Notes: generated by a model not told the origin, from the sequence alone. Positions 17,236 through 27,114 are shown, counted from the stretch's first letter. The stretch: DNA of 64,000 nt from Loigolactobacillus rennini DSM 20253 (GCF_001436505.1 NZ_AYYI01000038.1:1-64000), one strand, 5' to 3'. A program made the numbers and translations.

Positions 17236-18552
17236 TTATTTATTTTCAGTATAAATTGTTGGCAATGCCGCGTAGACAGTGGCACAACGAACCAAGTCAG
17301 TCTTCCAAGTCTTTTCATTTGGTGCATGTGCTTGGTCTTCAGCGCCAGGACCATAACCAATGCAAGGAACACCGTTACGTCCCATGATCGTCACTCCATT
17401 GGTTGAGAAGGTCCACTTGTCTAATAATGGACGCGGTTTACGCATTTTCATTTGATCAGCTGGGCCTTGACGAACATCGCCAAACATCTTAGCATGAACA
17501 TCTAATAAGGCCTTAGTGACTGGATGATCTTCTGGAATAACCCAAGTTGGGAAGTAGCATTCGATCGGGTATGATAAGCCGGTGTAACTTGGCCGGTCAT
17601 AATCATACATTGATACTTTGACGTCATCACCATATTTCTTAACCGCTGGTAATTGCCGGATTTCTTCTAAGCAGCTTTCCCAAGTTTCACCTGCTGTCAT
17701 CCGCCGGTCTAAGGAGACTGCACAACCATCAGCTACGGCACAACGACTTGGTGATGAGAAGAAAATTTGTGAAGCTGTAATACTACCCCTGCCTAAGAAA
17801 CGGGCTTCTTTCCAATCAGGATTGAATTTCTCATCCAGCATTTTAGCTAAGCCGCGAATCGTGGTACTTTCAGTTGCACCATTATTATTTAACGCGCGAA
17901 CATCTTGTAAAATATCAGCCATCTTGTAGATTGCATTGTCACCACGTTCTGGTGCTGAACCATGGCAAGAAGTTCCTTTAACGTCGACCCGGATTTCCAT
18001 CCGACCACGTTGACCACGGTAAATACCGCCGTCAGTTGGTTCAGTTGAGACAACAAAATCTGGGCGAATTTTATCTTCATTAATGATGTATTGCCAATTT
18101 AAACCATCACAGTCTTCTTCTTGAATTGTGACAGCAACTAGCACGGTATACTTATCATTTAACAGGTTTAAATCTTTCATGATCTTAGCACCATAAACTG
18201 CTGAAACAATGCCACCTTCTTGATCAGAAGTCCCACGGCCACCAATTTCAGTATCTGTCTCATAGCCATCATAAGGATCAAATTGCCAGTTTTTCTTTTC
18301 ACCGATACCAACAGTATCGATGTGGCCGTCAAAGGCAACCAATGTTTTGCCGTTACCCATGTAACCTAATAAATTCCCCATTTTGTCAATTTCAATCTTA
18401 TCGAAACCGACTGCTTCCATTTCCTGCTTAGCACGTTCGATTTTTCCTTTTTCTTCAGCACTTTCGCCAGGAATGGCAACCATGTCCCGTAAGAACTTGG
18501 TCATATTGGCTTCATATTTTTTACCTTGTTGTTTGATTGCATCTAAATCCAT
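17236..18552 (-). CDS. ygeY: YgeY, M20-family hydrolase linked to purine/selenium metabolism
   Basis: A 438-aa M20 metallopeptidase-fold amidohydrolase. Metal-site motifs include [28 protein letters not shown] and STEPTDG. The YgeY family accompanies YgeW and YgeX and is proposed to hydrolyse an amide bond of a purine-derived ureido intermediate. The ATG at 18552 follows TGGGAGG; an in-frame GTG upstream overlaps that site. The start is only 2 nt past the ygeX stop codon. Confidence 0.9.
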   Translation of the reverse strand: MDLDAIKQQGKKYEANMTKFLRDMVAIPGESAEEKGKIERAKQEMEAVGFDKIEIDKMGNLLGYMGNGKTLVAFDGHIDTVGIGEKKNWQFDPYDGYETDTEIGGRGTSDQEGGIVSAVYGAKIMKDLNLLNDKYTVLVAVTIQEEDCDGLNWQYIINEDKIRPDFVVSTEPTDGGIYRGQRGRMEIRVDVKGTSCHGSAPERGDNAIYKMADILQDVRALNNNGATESTTIRGLAKMLDEKFNPDWKEARFLGRGSITASQIFFSSPSRCAVADGCAVSLDRRMTAGETWESCLEEIRQLPAVKKYGDDVKVSMYDYDRPSYTGLSYPIECYFPTWVIPEDHPVTKALLDVHAKMFGDVRQGPADQMKMRKPRPLLDKWTFSTNGVTIMGRNGVPCIGYGPGAEDQAHAPNEKTWKTDLVRCATVYAALPTIYTENK

Positions 18553-18554
18553 TA

Positions 18555-19754
18555 TTATTCCTCCCACATAATTTTTTTATAGTTTTCAGGATCAGTGTCG
18601 CCTTCTGTTGAGAAGATCAGCACTTTCGAGTCGCTATCTAATTTCAATGCTTGCCGCATTTCTGCATAAGCTGGATCATGCATTGCAGTCGCGACAAAGC
18701 CCATGCCAACAGCACCAGATTCTCCTGATGTCACTTGTGGATCACCTTTAATTGGTGCACCTAACATCCGCATGCCTTTTGCAGAAACCCAATCTGGGCA
18801 AGAAGCAAAGTAAGTGACGTTATTCTTCAAAATATCAAATGAAATTGTGTTAGGTTCCCCACAAGCTAACCCGGCCATCATGGTTTGTAAATCACCTTGA
18901 GCAAACCGAATCTTTCCGTCTTTAGCTACTGCTGATTTGTATAAGCAGTCTGCGGCTTCCGCTTCTAATACCGTCATAATCGGTGGGTTTTCTGGGAACA
19001 AATTAGCAAAGAAACCGATGACAGCACCGGCCAAGCTACCAACGCCGGCTTGAATAAAGACATGTGTTGGTCGTTCAACACCCGCTTCTTTCATTTGTTT
19101 AGCGGCTTCTAATGCCATAGTGCCGTAACCTTGCATAATCCAAGTTGGGATTTCCTCATAACCATCCCAAGCAGTGTCTTGCACCATAACGCCATTTTCT
19201 GTCTTTTCAGCTAATGCATTAGCTTTACGGACACATTCATCATAGTTAACATCTTCGATTGTGACGTCTGCGCCTTCTTTTTTAATATTATCGAAGCGCG
19301 CTTTAGTCGACCCTTTGGGCATCAAAACAACTGCCTTTTGACCTAATTTATTGGCTGCCCAAGCAACACCACGTCCGTGGTTGCCATCAGTTGCGGTATA
19401 GAAAGTCGCTTGGCCCAATTCTTTCTTCAATTGTGGTGAAATCATATAATCATAAGTGATTTCAGAAATGTCTTTACCCAATTTTTTTGCAATGTAATTG
19501 CCCATCGCATAAGAGCCGCCTAAAACTTTAAACGCATTTAAGCCAAAACGATAGGATTCATCTTTGACAAAGAAATTCTTCAAACCTAAATAATGTGCCA
19601 TTTGTTTTAAGTTAGCCAAAGGTGTTTGACTATATTGGGGAAAACTACGGTGAAATGTTTGTGCCTTTTCAACCGCCGCATGATTCATTAATGGCAAATG
19701 TTTATCATCTGTTTTAGGCATTGCATTTTTGATCCATTTAATCTTGTCTGTCAA
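18555..19754 (-). CDS. ygeX: Diaminopropionate ammonia-lyase
   Basis: A 399-aa PLP-dependent fold type II enzyme. The Schiff-base lysine lies in [15 protein letters not shown], and [11 protein letters not shown] binds the cofactor phosphate or substrate. It cleaves 2,3-diaminopropionate to pyruvate and two ammonia. The start is TTG at 19754, with an AGAGGG site 7 nt upstream. Within the pathway it supplies pyruvate, which the NifJ encoded in this window could oxidise. Confidence 0.94.
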   Translation of the reverse strand: MTDKIKWIKNAMPKTDDKHLPLMNHAAVEKAQTFHRSFPQYSQTPLANLKQMAHYLGLKNFFVKDESYRFGLNAFKVLGGSYAMGNYIAKKLGKDISEITYDYMISPQLKKELGQATFYTATDGNHGRGVAWAANKLGQKAVVLMPKGSTKARFDNIKKEGADVTIEDVNYDECVRKANALAEKTENGVMVQDTAWDGYEEIPTWIMQGYGTMALEAAKQMKEAGVERPTHVFIQAGVGSLAGAVIGFFANLFPENPPIMTVLEAEAADCLYKSAVAKDGKIRFAQGDLQTMMAGLACGEPNTISFDILKNNVTYFASCPDWVSAKGMRMLGAPIKGDPQVTSGESGAVGMGFVATAMHDPAYAEMRQALKLDSDSKVLIFSTEGDTDPENYKKIMWEE

Positions 19755-19781
19755 TCTAAGTCCCTCTCTTTACTCTAAATT

Positions 19782-21170
19782 TTAAACTAATTCATAATCA
19801 CTGCCGTGACGAGCAACGAATTGCCCTTTGCCAGTTGTTACAACTCGCCCATTATCAACGATTTTTTGACCGCGTAGATAAACTGTTCGTGCAGCACCTT
19901 TTGTTTTAAAACCTTCAAATGGTGAATAATCCACATGTTGTAACTGTGTTTTAGCGGCAATCACGCCACTTTTTTCTGGATCCCAAATCACTAAGTCAGC
20001 ATCACTGCCCACTTGAATAACACCTTTTTGCGGATACATTCCAAATTGGCGGGCAATATTTTCTGACAATAAGCCTACAAATTGAGTTAAGCTAAGCTTG
20101 CCAGTTGTCACACCAGCTGTGTAAATCAATTGTGGCCGTGTCTCAATTCCTGGCATGCCACCAGGAATTTTTGTGAAATCATCCTTACCAATCCGTTTTT
20201 TATCTTTGAAATTAAAGTCACAATGATCCGTTGAAATGGTATTAATTTCGTTACCAGCTAGTGCTTGCCACAAAGCAAGTTCATCTCTTTGACTACGTAA
20301 AGGTGGTGAACAAACATACTTAGCACCTGCAAAATTTGGCAGGTCATAACAATGCTCATCCAGCAATAAATACTGCGGACAGGTTTCAACAAAAACTTTT
20401 TGCCCTTTTGCTCTTGCAGCCCGGACAACAGCTAATGCTTCGCGCGTACTTAAATGAACGATATTAACAGGTAGATCAACCAAACGCGCAATCGTTAAAT
20501 AACGATTGACCGCTTCGGCTTCTAATTGATTAGGCCGTGTGAGCGCATGATATTTAGGTGCGGTTAAACCTGCAGCTAAATATTCTGCTTGTAATGCGTT
20601 AATCAACGCACCACTTTCACAATGAATTCCCAACATGCCATGTACTGATTTAATCGCTTTCATGGCTGCGTAAATTTCAGCATCGCTGGTACGCAAGTTG
20701 TCATATGCCATGTACATCTTAAAGGATGTGATCCCATGTGCTGCCATTTTAGGGATTTCAGCAGCTAACTGCTGATTCCATTCAATCAGTGACATGTGAT
20801 AACTGTAGTCACAAGAACTATTCCCAGCAGCCGCTTCGTTCCAAGTTTTTAAGCAAGCTTCCAAACTGTGTCCACGGTGGGGCGTTGCCATATCAATGAC
20901 AGAAGTCGTCCCGTTAGCAATCGCTGCGATACTACCAGTTTTAAAGTTGTCTGCTGTATCAGGTGTTCCTGGTCCGTTATCCAATTTCAAATGCGTATGC
21001 GCATCAATAAACCCTGGAAAGAGATAACAACCGGTTGCATCGACGACTTCGTCAGCGCTGGTCGCTACATCAACGCCTAATTCCGCAATTTTTCCATCTG
21101 CTATTTTGACATCTAGTTGGCGTTGGCCATGTGTTGAAACCACCGTCGCACCTTTTATTACACTTGACAC
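19782..21170 (-). CDS. hyuA: Hydantoinase/dihydropyrimidinase-type cyclic amidohydrolase
   Basis: A 462-aa amidohydrolase. The metal ligands appear as DAHTHL, the carboxylated-lysine region ITSFKMYMAYDN, GIHCES, NIVHLSTREAL and the catalytic aspartate in STDHCDF. It opens cyclic ureides (hydantoin, dihydropyrimidine or allantoin type). Its place between ygfK and ygeX suggests a ring-opening step on a reduced purine intermediate. The start is GTG, preceded by GGAGGGG. Allantoinase is an alternative name, but no uricase or allantoin genes are present. Confidence 0.88.
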   Translation of the reverse strand: MSSVIKGATVVSTHGQRQLDVKIADGKIAELGVDVATSADEVVDATGCYLFPGFIDAHTHLKLDNGPGTPDTADNFKTGSIAAIANGTTSVIDMATPHRGHSLEACLKTWNEAAAGNSSCDYSYHMSLIEWNQQLAAEIPKMAAHGITSFKMYMAYDNLRTSDAEIYAAMKAIKSVHGMLGIHCESGALINALQAEYLAAGLTAPKYHALTRPNQLEAEAVNRYLTIARLVDLPVNIVHLSTREALAVVRAARAKGQKVFVETCPQYLLLDEHCYDLPNFAGAKYVCSPPLRSQRDELALWQALAGNEINTISTDHCDFNFKDKKRIGKDDFTKIPGGMPGIETRPQLIYTAGVTTGKLSLTQFVGLLSENIARQFGMYPQKGVIQVGSDADLVIWDPEKSGVIAAKTQLQHVDYSPFEGFKTKGAARTVYLRGQKIVDNGRVVTTGKGQFVARHGSDYELV

Positions 21171-21183
21171 CTTTACCCCTCCA

Positions 21184-24100
21184 TTAATCGGCTAAGCAGT
21201 AACTATAGTCATCAATTACTGTATCCATCATATCTAATAAGCCGTTTGGAATATCCATAGTTGTTTCATCCAAATTAATGGTTTCTACAACATCGCCTAC
21301 GCGAACTAAGCATTCTTTGTTCGCAGCATCCTTAACGAAGAAGCCAGCGTTTGTACTGTCGTAAAAATCTGCTTCACTATTAAATAGTGTAAATTTATCT
21401 TTGTACGGCGCGCTGGAATAAGGACAGAATGTTTCACAGTTGCCACATTCGTTACACATCCGGTCAATGTGCATAATTTGTGGATCACCATTAACATTAA
21501 CTACGATATTTGCTCTGTTTGGACAAACATCAACACAAGATTCACAAATTGTCGAGCATTCTAAGCACCGTCCAGCTTGTGTCATCGGTGTTTCTGGTGT
21601 CACCATAATGCCACGTTTGCTTCTTGGTTCAGCCCGATCAATGTTTAAATTGGTTTGCTCATAATGTTCATTATGAATTGCGCAAATATTTTTTGCTGCA
21701 CGTGTTGCATCCGCAATTGCTTCCACAATTGTCGCTGGTCCACGATTACCATCACCAATAACATATACATGGTCTAAGTTTGTTTCCAACGTTTGTGGAT
21801 TGCTAGCTACTAAGCCGCGGTCATCTAACTGAATCCCAACATGTTGGTAATAACGTGTATCGATACTTTCCCCGACAGCTGAAACCACTGTGTCTGCAGG
21901 CACTTTGGTATACTTTCCTGTTGACATTGGTTTACGCCGACCAGAAGCATCACGTTCGCCTAATTCCATAATTTCACAAGTTAGTTGACCATTTTCTAAG
22001 GAAACTGGCGATAACAATTCTAAGAAATCAACACCGTCATCAAGTGCTGCGTACAATTCATCTTCATCAGCTGGCATATTACGCTTATTACGACGGTAAA
22101 CTAAGGAAGCTTTTTTAACCCCTGGTAGACGTTTTGCAACTCGAACACAATCCATTGCCGTATTACCACCACCGACAACGACAATATGTTCACCATAAGG
22201 GTTATGTTGCATGTCATCATTACGTGTTGCTTTCAAAAATTCTAATGAGTTTATTGCTGTGCCGTGGGTTAATTTCAAATTGCGGTGGTGCCAAGCACCA
22301 ATTGCATAAATAACGTTAGTATAACCCTGAGCATGTAATTGATTAAGATCAGGTGCACTTTGACCATTTTTGAATTCTGCACCCATAAAACTTGCTAGAT
22401 CGATATCCTTTTGGACACTTTCCATGGAGATCCGGAATTCAGGAACAACTTGGCTGCAGACACCGCCCATTTTATCGGCTTTTTCAAAGACAGTGACTGG
22501 CATACCTTCACGTGCCAAAAGATAAGCAGCAGATAAGCCGGCTGGTCCACCACCGACAACAGCAGTTTTTGGTGCATCCGCTTTGCGTTCCGGTTTTTCC
22601 ATTGTGGCAATCAGTTCGTCATAAGCATGTTCAGCAGCTTCTAACTTAACGCCACGAATGTCAATGGCACCTTCATAAAATTGCCGTGTACATTTAGTTT
22701 GGCAAGGATGGGCACAGATCGTACCGGTAATGAAAGGTAACGGGTTCCGATCGACAATAACCTTTAACGCATCCAAATACTTGCCTTCACTGACATAACG
22801 TAGGTAAGCAGGTACATCCTGATCAATTGGACAACCACCAGTCCCACGACAAGGTGCTGTATAGCAATCTAATAATGGTAATTTTTCTTCAATCTTAGGT
22901 GTGATCGGTAATTTAATTGGCTTTTGGTAATGTGCTTGTTGACCAGCTTTGGCCACTAACCGACTGAGTTTTTCAAGATCAACTTGTACATGTGTTGGAT
23001 AAGGTAAACTCGATAATAGATTTGCAATCTGGGTAATACGTTGATAACTACCTGGTTTCAGTAAAACAGTAGCAACCGTGATTGGCCAGATGCCTGCTTC
23101 AAACAAATCTTTAATGTTAAAGATATCCGCGCCACCACAATACGAGATTTGCAATTTACCATGGAACGCGTCAGACAATTTCTTTGCCACGGCAATACTT
23201 AGTGGGAACAACGAACGGCCCGACATATACATTTCTTCGCCAGGTAATTCGTTTTGTTTAATGCCTAGTGGGAAAGTATTCGTGATTTTAACGCCAAAGT
23301 TCAAATGCTGGTGATCAGCTTGACCTTGCAAACGTTTCAACATTGGAACTGCATCTTCGTACTGTAAATCAGCTAAGAAATGTTCTTCATCGAAGTCCAT
23401 ATAATCATAGCCTAAAGCATCCATTGTTTTACGTGCATAATCATAACCTAATAATGTTGGATTACATTTAATGAAGGTGTTCAGATACTTTTCTGTCAAT
23501 AAGTGCATGGCAATCCGTTCAATTTCTTTTGGTGGGCAACCGTGCATGGTTGATAAAGTAATTGACCGTGAGACATGCGGACTAATTTGTTCTAAATAAT
23601 CCTCATCAATCCGGGTAAAACGCGGTAACATTTCCCGAGCTGCCGCTAAACATTCTGCCCAAATTGGTGTGTTGGTGGCATCTTGCATCTGATCAATGTA
23701 GTTTTGAATTTTAGGTGTCTTAATACCTTCCAGATTATAACCAACACTCATGTTAAAGATGAAACCATCGGGACTGCCTAAATCAAACTCGCGACTTAAA
23801 AGTTTTAGAATGAACCAAGCTTTAACATATTCTTCATATGCTTTTGGTACCGTCAATTCTGTGGACCATTCAACGTTATAACCTTCATCGCGTGCGTTGA
23901 TACAAGGTTTTGAAACATTCAAATTTTCACCATCAATGGTCTGAACCGTTTTCAACTCAAAGAATCGCGCACCAGTTAAATAGGCAGCCACAATGTTTTG
24001 TGCTAATTGTGTATGCGGACCTGCTGCTGGTCCAACCGGTACTTCCATCTGTTCACCAAATAGCGACATTGTTTTATTTGGATCAGCTTTAAAGAAACGA

Positions 24101-24192
24101 CGAACGCCAAAAACTGTCCCTTCACGTTTGAATTCTTCTAAAATCCAATTCAATAAAGCTTTAACCGAAATGGGATGCATCACATCACTCAT
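21184..24192 (-). CDS. ygfK: YgfK, large iron-sulfur flavoprotein oxidoreductase
   Basis: A 1002-aa protein with three parts. An N-terminal TIM-barrel-like, dihydropyrimidine-dehydrogenase-type region ends near residue 430. A GltD-like module follows (cysteine-rich start with CYTAPCRGTGGCP, FAD motif GGGPAGLSAAYLLA, NADPH motif GGGNTAMDCVRV). The C-terminus has ferredoxin domains (CLECSTICESCVDVCP and CNECGNCETFCP). It is often annotated as a selenate reductase subunit. In anaerobic purine gene clusters it is thought to reduce the purine ring instead (family knowledge). It lies between ssnA and the hydantoinase in one operon. An AGGAGG site precedes the ATG. Confidence 0.92.
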   Translation of the reverse strand: MSDVMHPISVKALLNWILEEFKREGTVFGVRRFFKADPNKTMSLFGEQMEVPVGPAAGPHTQLAQNIVAAYLTGARFFELKTVQTIDGENLNVSKPCINARDEGYNVEWSTELTVPKAYEEYVKAWFILKLLSREFDLGSPDGFIFNMSVGYNLEGIKTPKIQNYIDQMQDATNTPIWAECLAAAREMLPRFTRIDEDYLEQISPHVSRSITLSTMHGCPPKEIERIAMHLLTEKYLNTFIKCNPTLLGYDYARKTMDALGYDYMDFDEEHFLADLQYEDAVPMLKRLQGQADHQHLNFGVKITNTFPLGIKQNELPGEEMYMSGRSLFPLSIAVAKKLSDAFHGKLQISYCGGADIFNIKDLFEAGIWPITVATVLLKPGSYQRITQIANLLSSLPYPTHVQVDLEKLSRLVAKAGQQAHYQKPIKLPITPKIEEKLPLLDCYTAPCRGTGGCPIDQDVPAYLRYVSEGKYLDALKVIVDRNPLPFITGTICAHPCQTKCTRQFYEGAIDIRGVKLEAAEHAYDELIATMEKPERKADAPKTAVVGGGPAGLSAAYLLAREGMPVTVFEKADKMGGVCSQVVPEFRISMESVQKDIDLASFMGAEFKNGQSAPDLNQLHAQGYTNVIYAIGAWHHRNLKLTHGTAINSLEFLKATRNDDMQHNPYGEHIVVVGGGNTAMDCVRVAKRLPGVKKASLVYRRNKRNMPADEDELYAALDDGVDFLELLSPVSLENGQLTCEIMELGERDASGRRKPMSTGKYTKVPADTVVSAVGESIDTRYYQHVGIQLDDRGLVASNPQTLETNLDHVYVIGDGNRGPATIVEAIADATRAAKNICAIHNEHYEQTNLNIDRAEPRSKRGIMVTPETPMTQAGRCLECSTICESCVDVCPNRANIVVNVNGDPQIMHIDRMCNECGNCETFCPYSSAPYKDKFTLFNSEADFYDSTNAGFFVKDAANKECLVRVGDVVETINLDETTMDIPNGLLDMMDTVIDDYSYCLAD

Positions 24193-24204
24193 GGGATTTT
24201 CCTC

Positions 24205-25539
24205 CTATCCATTAATCCGTTGCCACAATAATTGTGACTGCTCATGCGCGTCGGCCCAAATTTTAGCTTCATCAACACCGACAACTTCACGGTTACGCAT
24301 CCGCACTTGTCCATTAATGATGGTATCATTTACCATTCGCCCATTGACACCAAATAAAATGTGACCATTATAGTTATCAGCGGTAACTGGTGTCGGTGAT
24401 TGATAATCAACAACAATCACATCAGCGGCTGCACCTGGTTCTAACACCCCTAATTTTGTGTTAAATAACCGGTTAGCCATTTGCGGGTTGTTCGCAAAGA
24501 TCATTTCTGGCACTTCTGCCGCACCAGCATTTGGATCGGCTAATTGATGTTTATGAATTAAGTTAGCAAATTTGAAGGATTCCATCATATCGTTAGTGAA
24601 GCCATCAGTACCCAAACCGACTAACAAATGATAATCATTGAGCATCCTCAAAACAGATGGGCAGCCAACTGCATTCCCCATATTGGATTCTGGATTTGTG
24701 ACTACCATTGTATCGGTATCGCGCAGTAACGCCATTTCATGCGGTCCAATGTGAATACAATGACCAGCCATGGTTTGCTTACCTAAAATCCCCCAGTCGA
24801 ATAACCGATTAACAATCGGCTTATTATATTTAGCTAAGGAATCATAAACATCGGCCATCCCTTCTGCAACGTGAATGTGAAAGCCAACATCTTCTGGCGT
24901 TTGTTCTCTGACATATTCTAAAGTTGGATCAGATAGTGTAAACGCTGCATGTAAGCCCATCATGGCATGTTGCATATCATCATGGCGCTGTTTTGCGGCC
25001 TCAATAAATTCAAGGTTTTCTGCAACAGCTTCCTTCATTGCTCCTTCACCATGACGGTCAGAAACTTCATAACAAAGACAGGTTCTAACGCCTAATTCAT
25101 CCGCTGCTTTTGACAATTCACCTAAACTGCCGCGTGTTTGTCCATAACTTGCATGGTGATCAAACATAGTTGTGACACCATTTTTAATACTATCCAAATA
25201 CGCCACTTTACCGCTAGCATAAGTTGTCTTGTTATTTAATTCACTATCAAGTCGAAACCATTGTCCTTTTAAAATGTCAAGAAAGTCTTTGGGGTGGTAC
25301 CCATTAATACTAAGTCCACGTGCAAACGTACTGTAGATATGATTATGCATATTAACAAAACCAGGCATAATCATACCACCCTTGGCGTCAATAAATTCTT
25401 CTTCAGGATATTTTGCTTTTAAAGCTGTCGTTGTGCCAACTTCTTTTATTGTTTGTCCGTCAATGACAACACAACCATTTTTAATGAAACCATTTTCGGG
25501 TTGGCGTGTAATGACATTTCCATTGCCGATCAATAACAT
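24205..25539 (-). CDS. ssnA: SsnA, putative chlorohydrolase/aminohydrolase
   Basis: A 444-aa amidohydrolase of the SsnA group. Metal-site motifs include NMHNHIYSTFARG, FHIHVAEG, AGHCIHIG and GTDGFTNDM. The family resembles guanine/cytosine deaminases, and a deaminase or ring-opening role in purine catabolism is assumed. It is the first gene of the long purine operon, with an extended -10 promoter, a putative operator and a cre site in its leader. An AGGAGG site lies 7 nt before the ATG. Confidence 0.9.
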   Translation of the reverse strand: MLLIGNGNVITRQPENGFIKNGCVVIDGQTIKEVGTTTALKAKYPEEEFIDAKGGMIMPGFVNMHNHIYSTFARGLSINGYHPKDFLDILKGQWFRLDSELNNKTTYASGKVAYLDSIKNGVTTMFDHHASYGQTRGSLGELSKAADELGVRTCLCYEVSDRHGEGAMKEAVAENLEFIEAAKQRHDDMQHAMMGLHAAFTLSDPTLEYVREQTPEDVGFHIHVAEGMADVYDSLAKYNKPIVNRLFDWGILGKQTMAGHCIHIGPHEMALLRDTDTMVVTNPESNMGNAVGCPSVLRMLNDYHLLVGLGTDGFTNDMMESFKFANLIHKHQLADPNAGAAEVPEMIFANNPQMANRLFNTKLGVLEPGAAADVIVVDYQSPTPVTADNYNGHILFGVNGRMVNDTIINGQVRMRNREVVGVDEAKIWADAHEQSQLLWQRING

Positions 25540-25558
25540 GGCGAACCTCCTAATAATT

Positions 25559-25572
25559 AGTAAGCGGTTACA
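25559..25572 (-). promoter_or_regulatory. cre (CcpA) site in the ssnA leader
   Basis: The minus strand reads TGTAACCGCTTACT, 13 of 14 matches to the cre consensus. It lies about 75-85 nt downstream of the predicted ssnA start of transcription, a roadblock position. Confidence 0.55.
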
Positions 25573-25628
25573 ATCAGCTTAAACAAAAAGACATTTATGT
25601 TTAGTTTGACTGCTACTCACTTGAAATC

Positions 25629-25644
25629 TAGCTCACTTTCGGTA
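25629..25644 (-). promoter_or_regulatory. Putative operator copy 1 (TAGCTCAYTTTCGRTA)
   Basis: TAGCTCACTTTCGGTA on the plus strand matches the inverted copy at 25709-25724 at 14 of 16 positions. This copy overlaps the predicted transcription start of ssnA. The divergent YheO-like protein is the obvious candidate binder (inference). Confidence 0.55.
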
Positions 25645-25651
25645 CAATTAG

Positions 25652-25660
25652 AGTATAGCA
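25652..25660 (-). promoter_or_regulatory. Extended -10 promoter of the ssnA operon
   Basis: The minus strand shows TGCTATACT, an extended TG plus a 5/6 -10 box. The -35 region is T-rich and poor, as expected for an activated promoter. Confidence 0.5.
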
Positions 25661-25708
25661 CGAATGCTAAAAAAATATAGCCTAGCTAAAAAATATTTTA
25701 TTGATTAT

Positions 25709-25724
25709 TATCGAAAATGAGCTA
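25709..25724 (+). promoter_or_regulatory. Putative operator copy 2, inverted relative to copy 1
   Basis: TATCGAAAATGAGCTA is the reverse complement of TAGCTCATTTTCGATA. It covers the -35/spacer region of the yheO-like promoter, suggesting autoregulation, and lies 80 bp centre-to-centre from copy 1. Confidence 0.55.
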
Positions 25725-25729
25725 ACTAC

Positions 25730-25738
25730 TGCTATAAT
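25730..25738 (+). promoter_or_regulatory. Extended -10 promoter of the yheO-like regulator
   Basis: TGCTATAAT, a perfect -10 with extended TG, lies about 75 bp before the start codon. The -35 is weak and is covered by operator copy 2. Confidence 0.55.
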
Positions 25739-25812
25739 AGTGCTTATAATTACAAAAAATTATTTTAAAAAATAAAAATTGTCATTAAATTAAAAATTAA
25801 GAAGGTTCGCTT

Positions 25813-26454
25813 ATGTCAACAGATGATAAATTGAAATTTTTAAACCAAGTTGCCAAAGCACTGGCTGGACAATTTGGTGAAAACTGTGAAATTGTCATTC
25901 ACCGGGTCGACCCTAATGATATGAATCACACCATTGTCTCAATCGAAAATGGCCAAGTTTCTTCACGTCAGTTAGGCGATGGTCCTTCCCAAGTTGTCCT
26001 CGAAACTTTAAAAAAGGATCCAGCCGAACTAAAAGACCACATCAATTACATTACGCACACTCATGATGGTCGCGTCCTTAAATCTAGTACGCTCTATTTG
26101 AAAGACAAAAAAGGTAACTTAGAAGCCATTTTTGCCATTAATTATGATATTTCTAACCTAATTATGGCAGAAAATGTTTTACATTCATTTACAGACGTTA
26201 AAAGTAAAGACAGTAAGGATGAGCCCAACATCATCCCGCAAAATGTTAATGAATTATTAGACGATTTGATTCAAGAATCAGTTAACCGCGTTGGCAAGCC
26301 AGTTGCACTGATGTCAAAAGAAGATAAAGTAAATAGCATTCAATTTTTAAACAGTAAAGGTGCTTTTTTAATCACAAAATCAGGCGATAAAGTTTCACAA
26401 TACTTTAACATTTCAAAATATACTTTATATAGTTACATTGATGCTAAAAAATAA
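25813..26454 (+). CDS. YheO-like PAS/HTH transcriptional regulator
   Basis: A 213-aa protein with an N-terminal YheO-like PAS domain (residues about 5-115, including CEIVIHRVDPNDMNHTIVSI) and a C-terminal helix-turn-helix (about 150-210, ending ISKYTLYSYIDAKK). Such proteins often sit beside nucleobase or amino acid catabolic operons. It is divergent from ssnA, and the shared 273-bp region holds two inverted copies of a 16-bp motif. Control of the purine operon is therefore inferred. AGAAGG precedes the start. Confidence 0.88.
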   Translation: MSTDDKLKFLNQVAKALAGQFGENCEIVIHRVDPNDMNHTIVSIENGQVSSRQLGDGPSQVVLETLKKDPAELKDHINYITHTHDGRVLKSSTLYLKDKKGNLEAIFAINYDISNLIMAENVLHSFTDVKSKDSKDEPNIIPQNVNELLDDLIQESVNRVGKPVALMSKEDKVNSIQFLNSKGAFLITKSGDKVSQYFNISKYTLYSYIDAKK

Positions 26455-26771
26455 TTATCAACGCCAAAACTAGCAGTAAGCTGATTTTTGGTGTGTTGAA
26501 TGACGCACTAACTTTCATAGCTGGTTTCAGCATCAAACCGTAACTTGTAATCTGGATAGCGGTGCACAATTAAAGTGACGGCACAAAAGGACCGATGTGC
26601 CGATAATGTTTGGGTAATTCACTCACGTGGTTACCCAGTTTTTTTGATTAATAGACAGCCGTCAATTATTTAATAATCCCCACCCTACCTGGGAAAACAA
26701 ATTTTGCTTTTTTTCTAGACCCTGCTAAAATAATTAAAATGGAAACTAATGTGAAAAGGAGCGTCAACATT
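26455..26771. other. Hairpin-rich intergenic region
   Basis: No gene is visible here. The plus strand can form several hairpins: arms CCAAAA/TTTTGG near 26470-26496, GGTTT/AAACC near 26525-26540, GGCACA/TGTGCC at 26580-26601, and a terminator at 26612-26645. I could not match it to a known riboswitch class. It may be the regulator's 3' end or an independent small RNA. Confidence 0.35.
26612..26645 (+). terminator. Intrinsic terminator downstream of the YheO-like regulator
   Basis: Stem GGGTAA/TTACCC (26612-26617 with 26631-26636) is followed by AGTTTTTTT on the plus strand. Confidence 0.65.
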
Positions 26772-27095
26772 ATGATTAAAAAAATTAGCTGGGTCAGTAC
26801 CATTATTTCACTGGCCTTTGCTCTAGTGCTCACTTTTCTTTCGGATAAACGCACTTTTAAACTTAACCTTTCAAATAATCTGTTTTTAATTGGGCTTTTC
26901 ATTTTAGTCATTGCATTAGTATTATACTTATACGACGCGCACATCTTCCGCCATTTAACTTGGCATCGCCCGCAAACGCCTAGTGTATCCCAAAAGGATA
27001 CCAAGCAACCTGCTTTTTATACCAAATTGCGACGTGTTTTTTTGTGGTTAGGTTTAATTGAAATGGCCGCTAGCATTGTCATTTCTTTTTTGTAA
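26772..27095 (+). CDS. Small membrane protein, DUF3899-like
   Basis: A 107-aa protein with three hydrophobic segments: residues about 8-25, 40-58 and the extreme C-terminus about 85-107. A basic loop containing HIFRHLTWHR lies between the second and third. The length and layout resemble DUF3899 membrane proteins; the function is unknown. An in-frame ATG at 26739 exists, but AAAAGGAG lies 10 nt before the ATG at 26772. It is convergent with the next gene and unrelated to the flanking pathways. Confidence 0.6.
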   Translation: MIKKISWVSTIISLAFALVLTFLSDKRTFKLNLSNNLFLIGLFILVIALVLYLYDAHIFRHLTWHRPQTPSVSQKDTKQPAFYTKLRRVFLWLGLIEMAASIVISFL

Positions 27096-27114
27096 CACTA
27101 TTAGGTTAACTGCA

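Noticed and set aside
21184-24192. Annotation as selenate reductase
   Set aside because: The neighbourhood is entirely purine catabolism, and the selenate name comes from an older assignment of the family.
26666-27004. A 112-codon minus-strand reading frame opposite the DUF3899-like gene
   Set aside because: It lies antisense to a gene with a good ribosome binding site, and its composition looks like a shadow.
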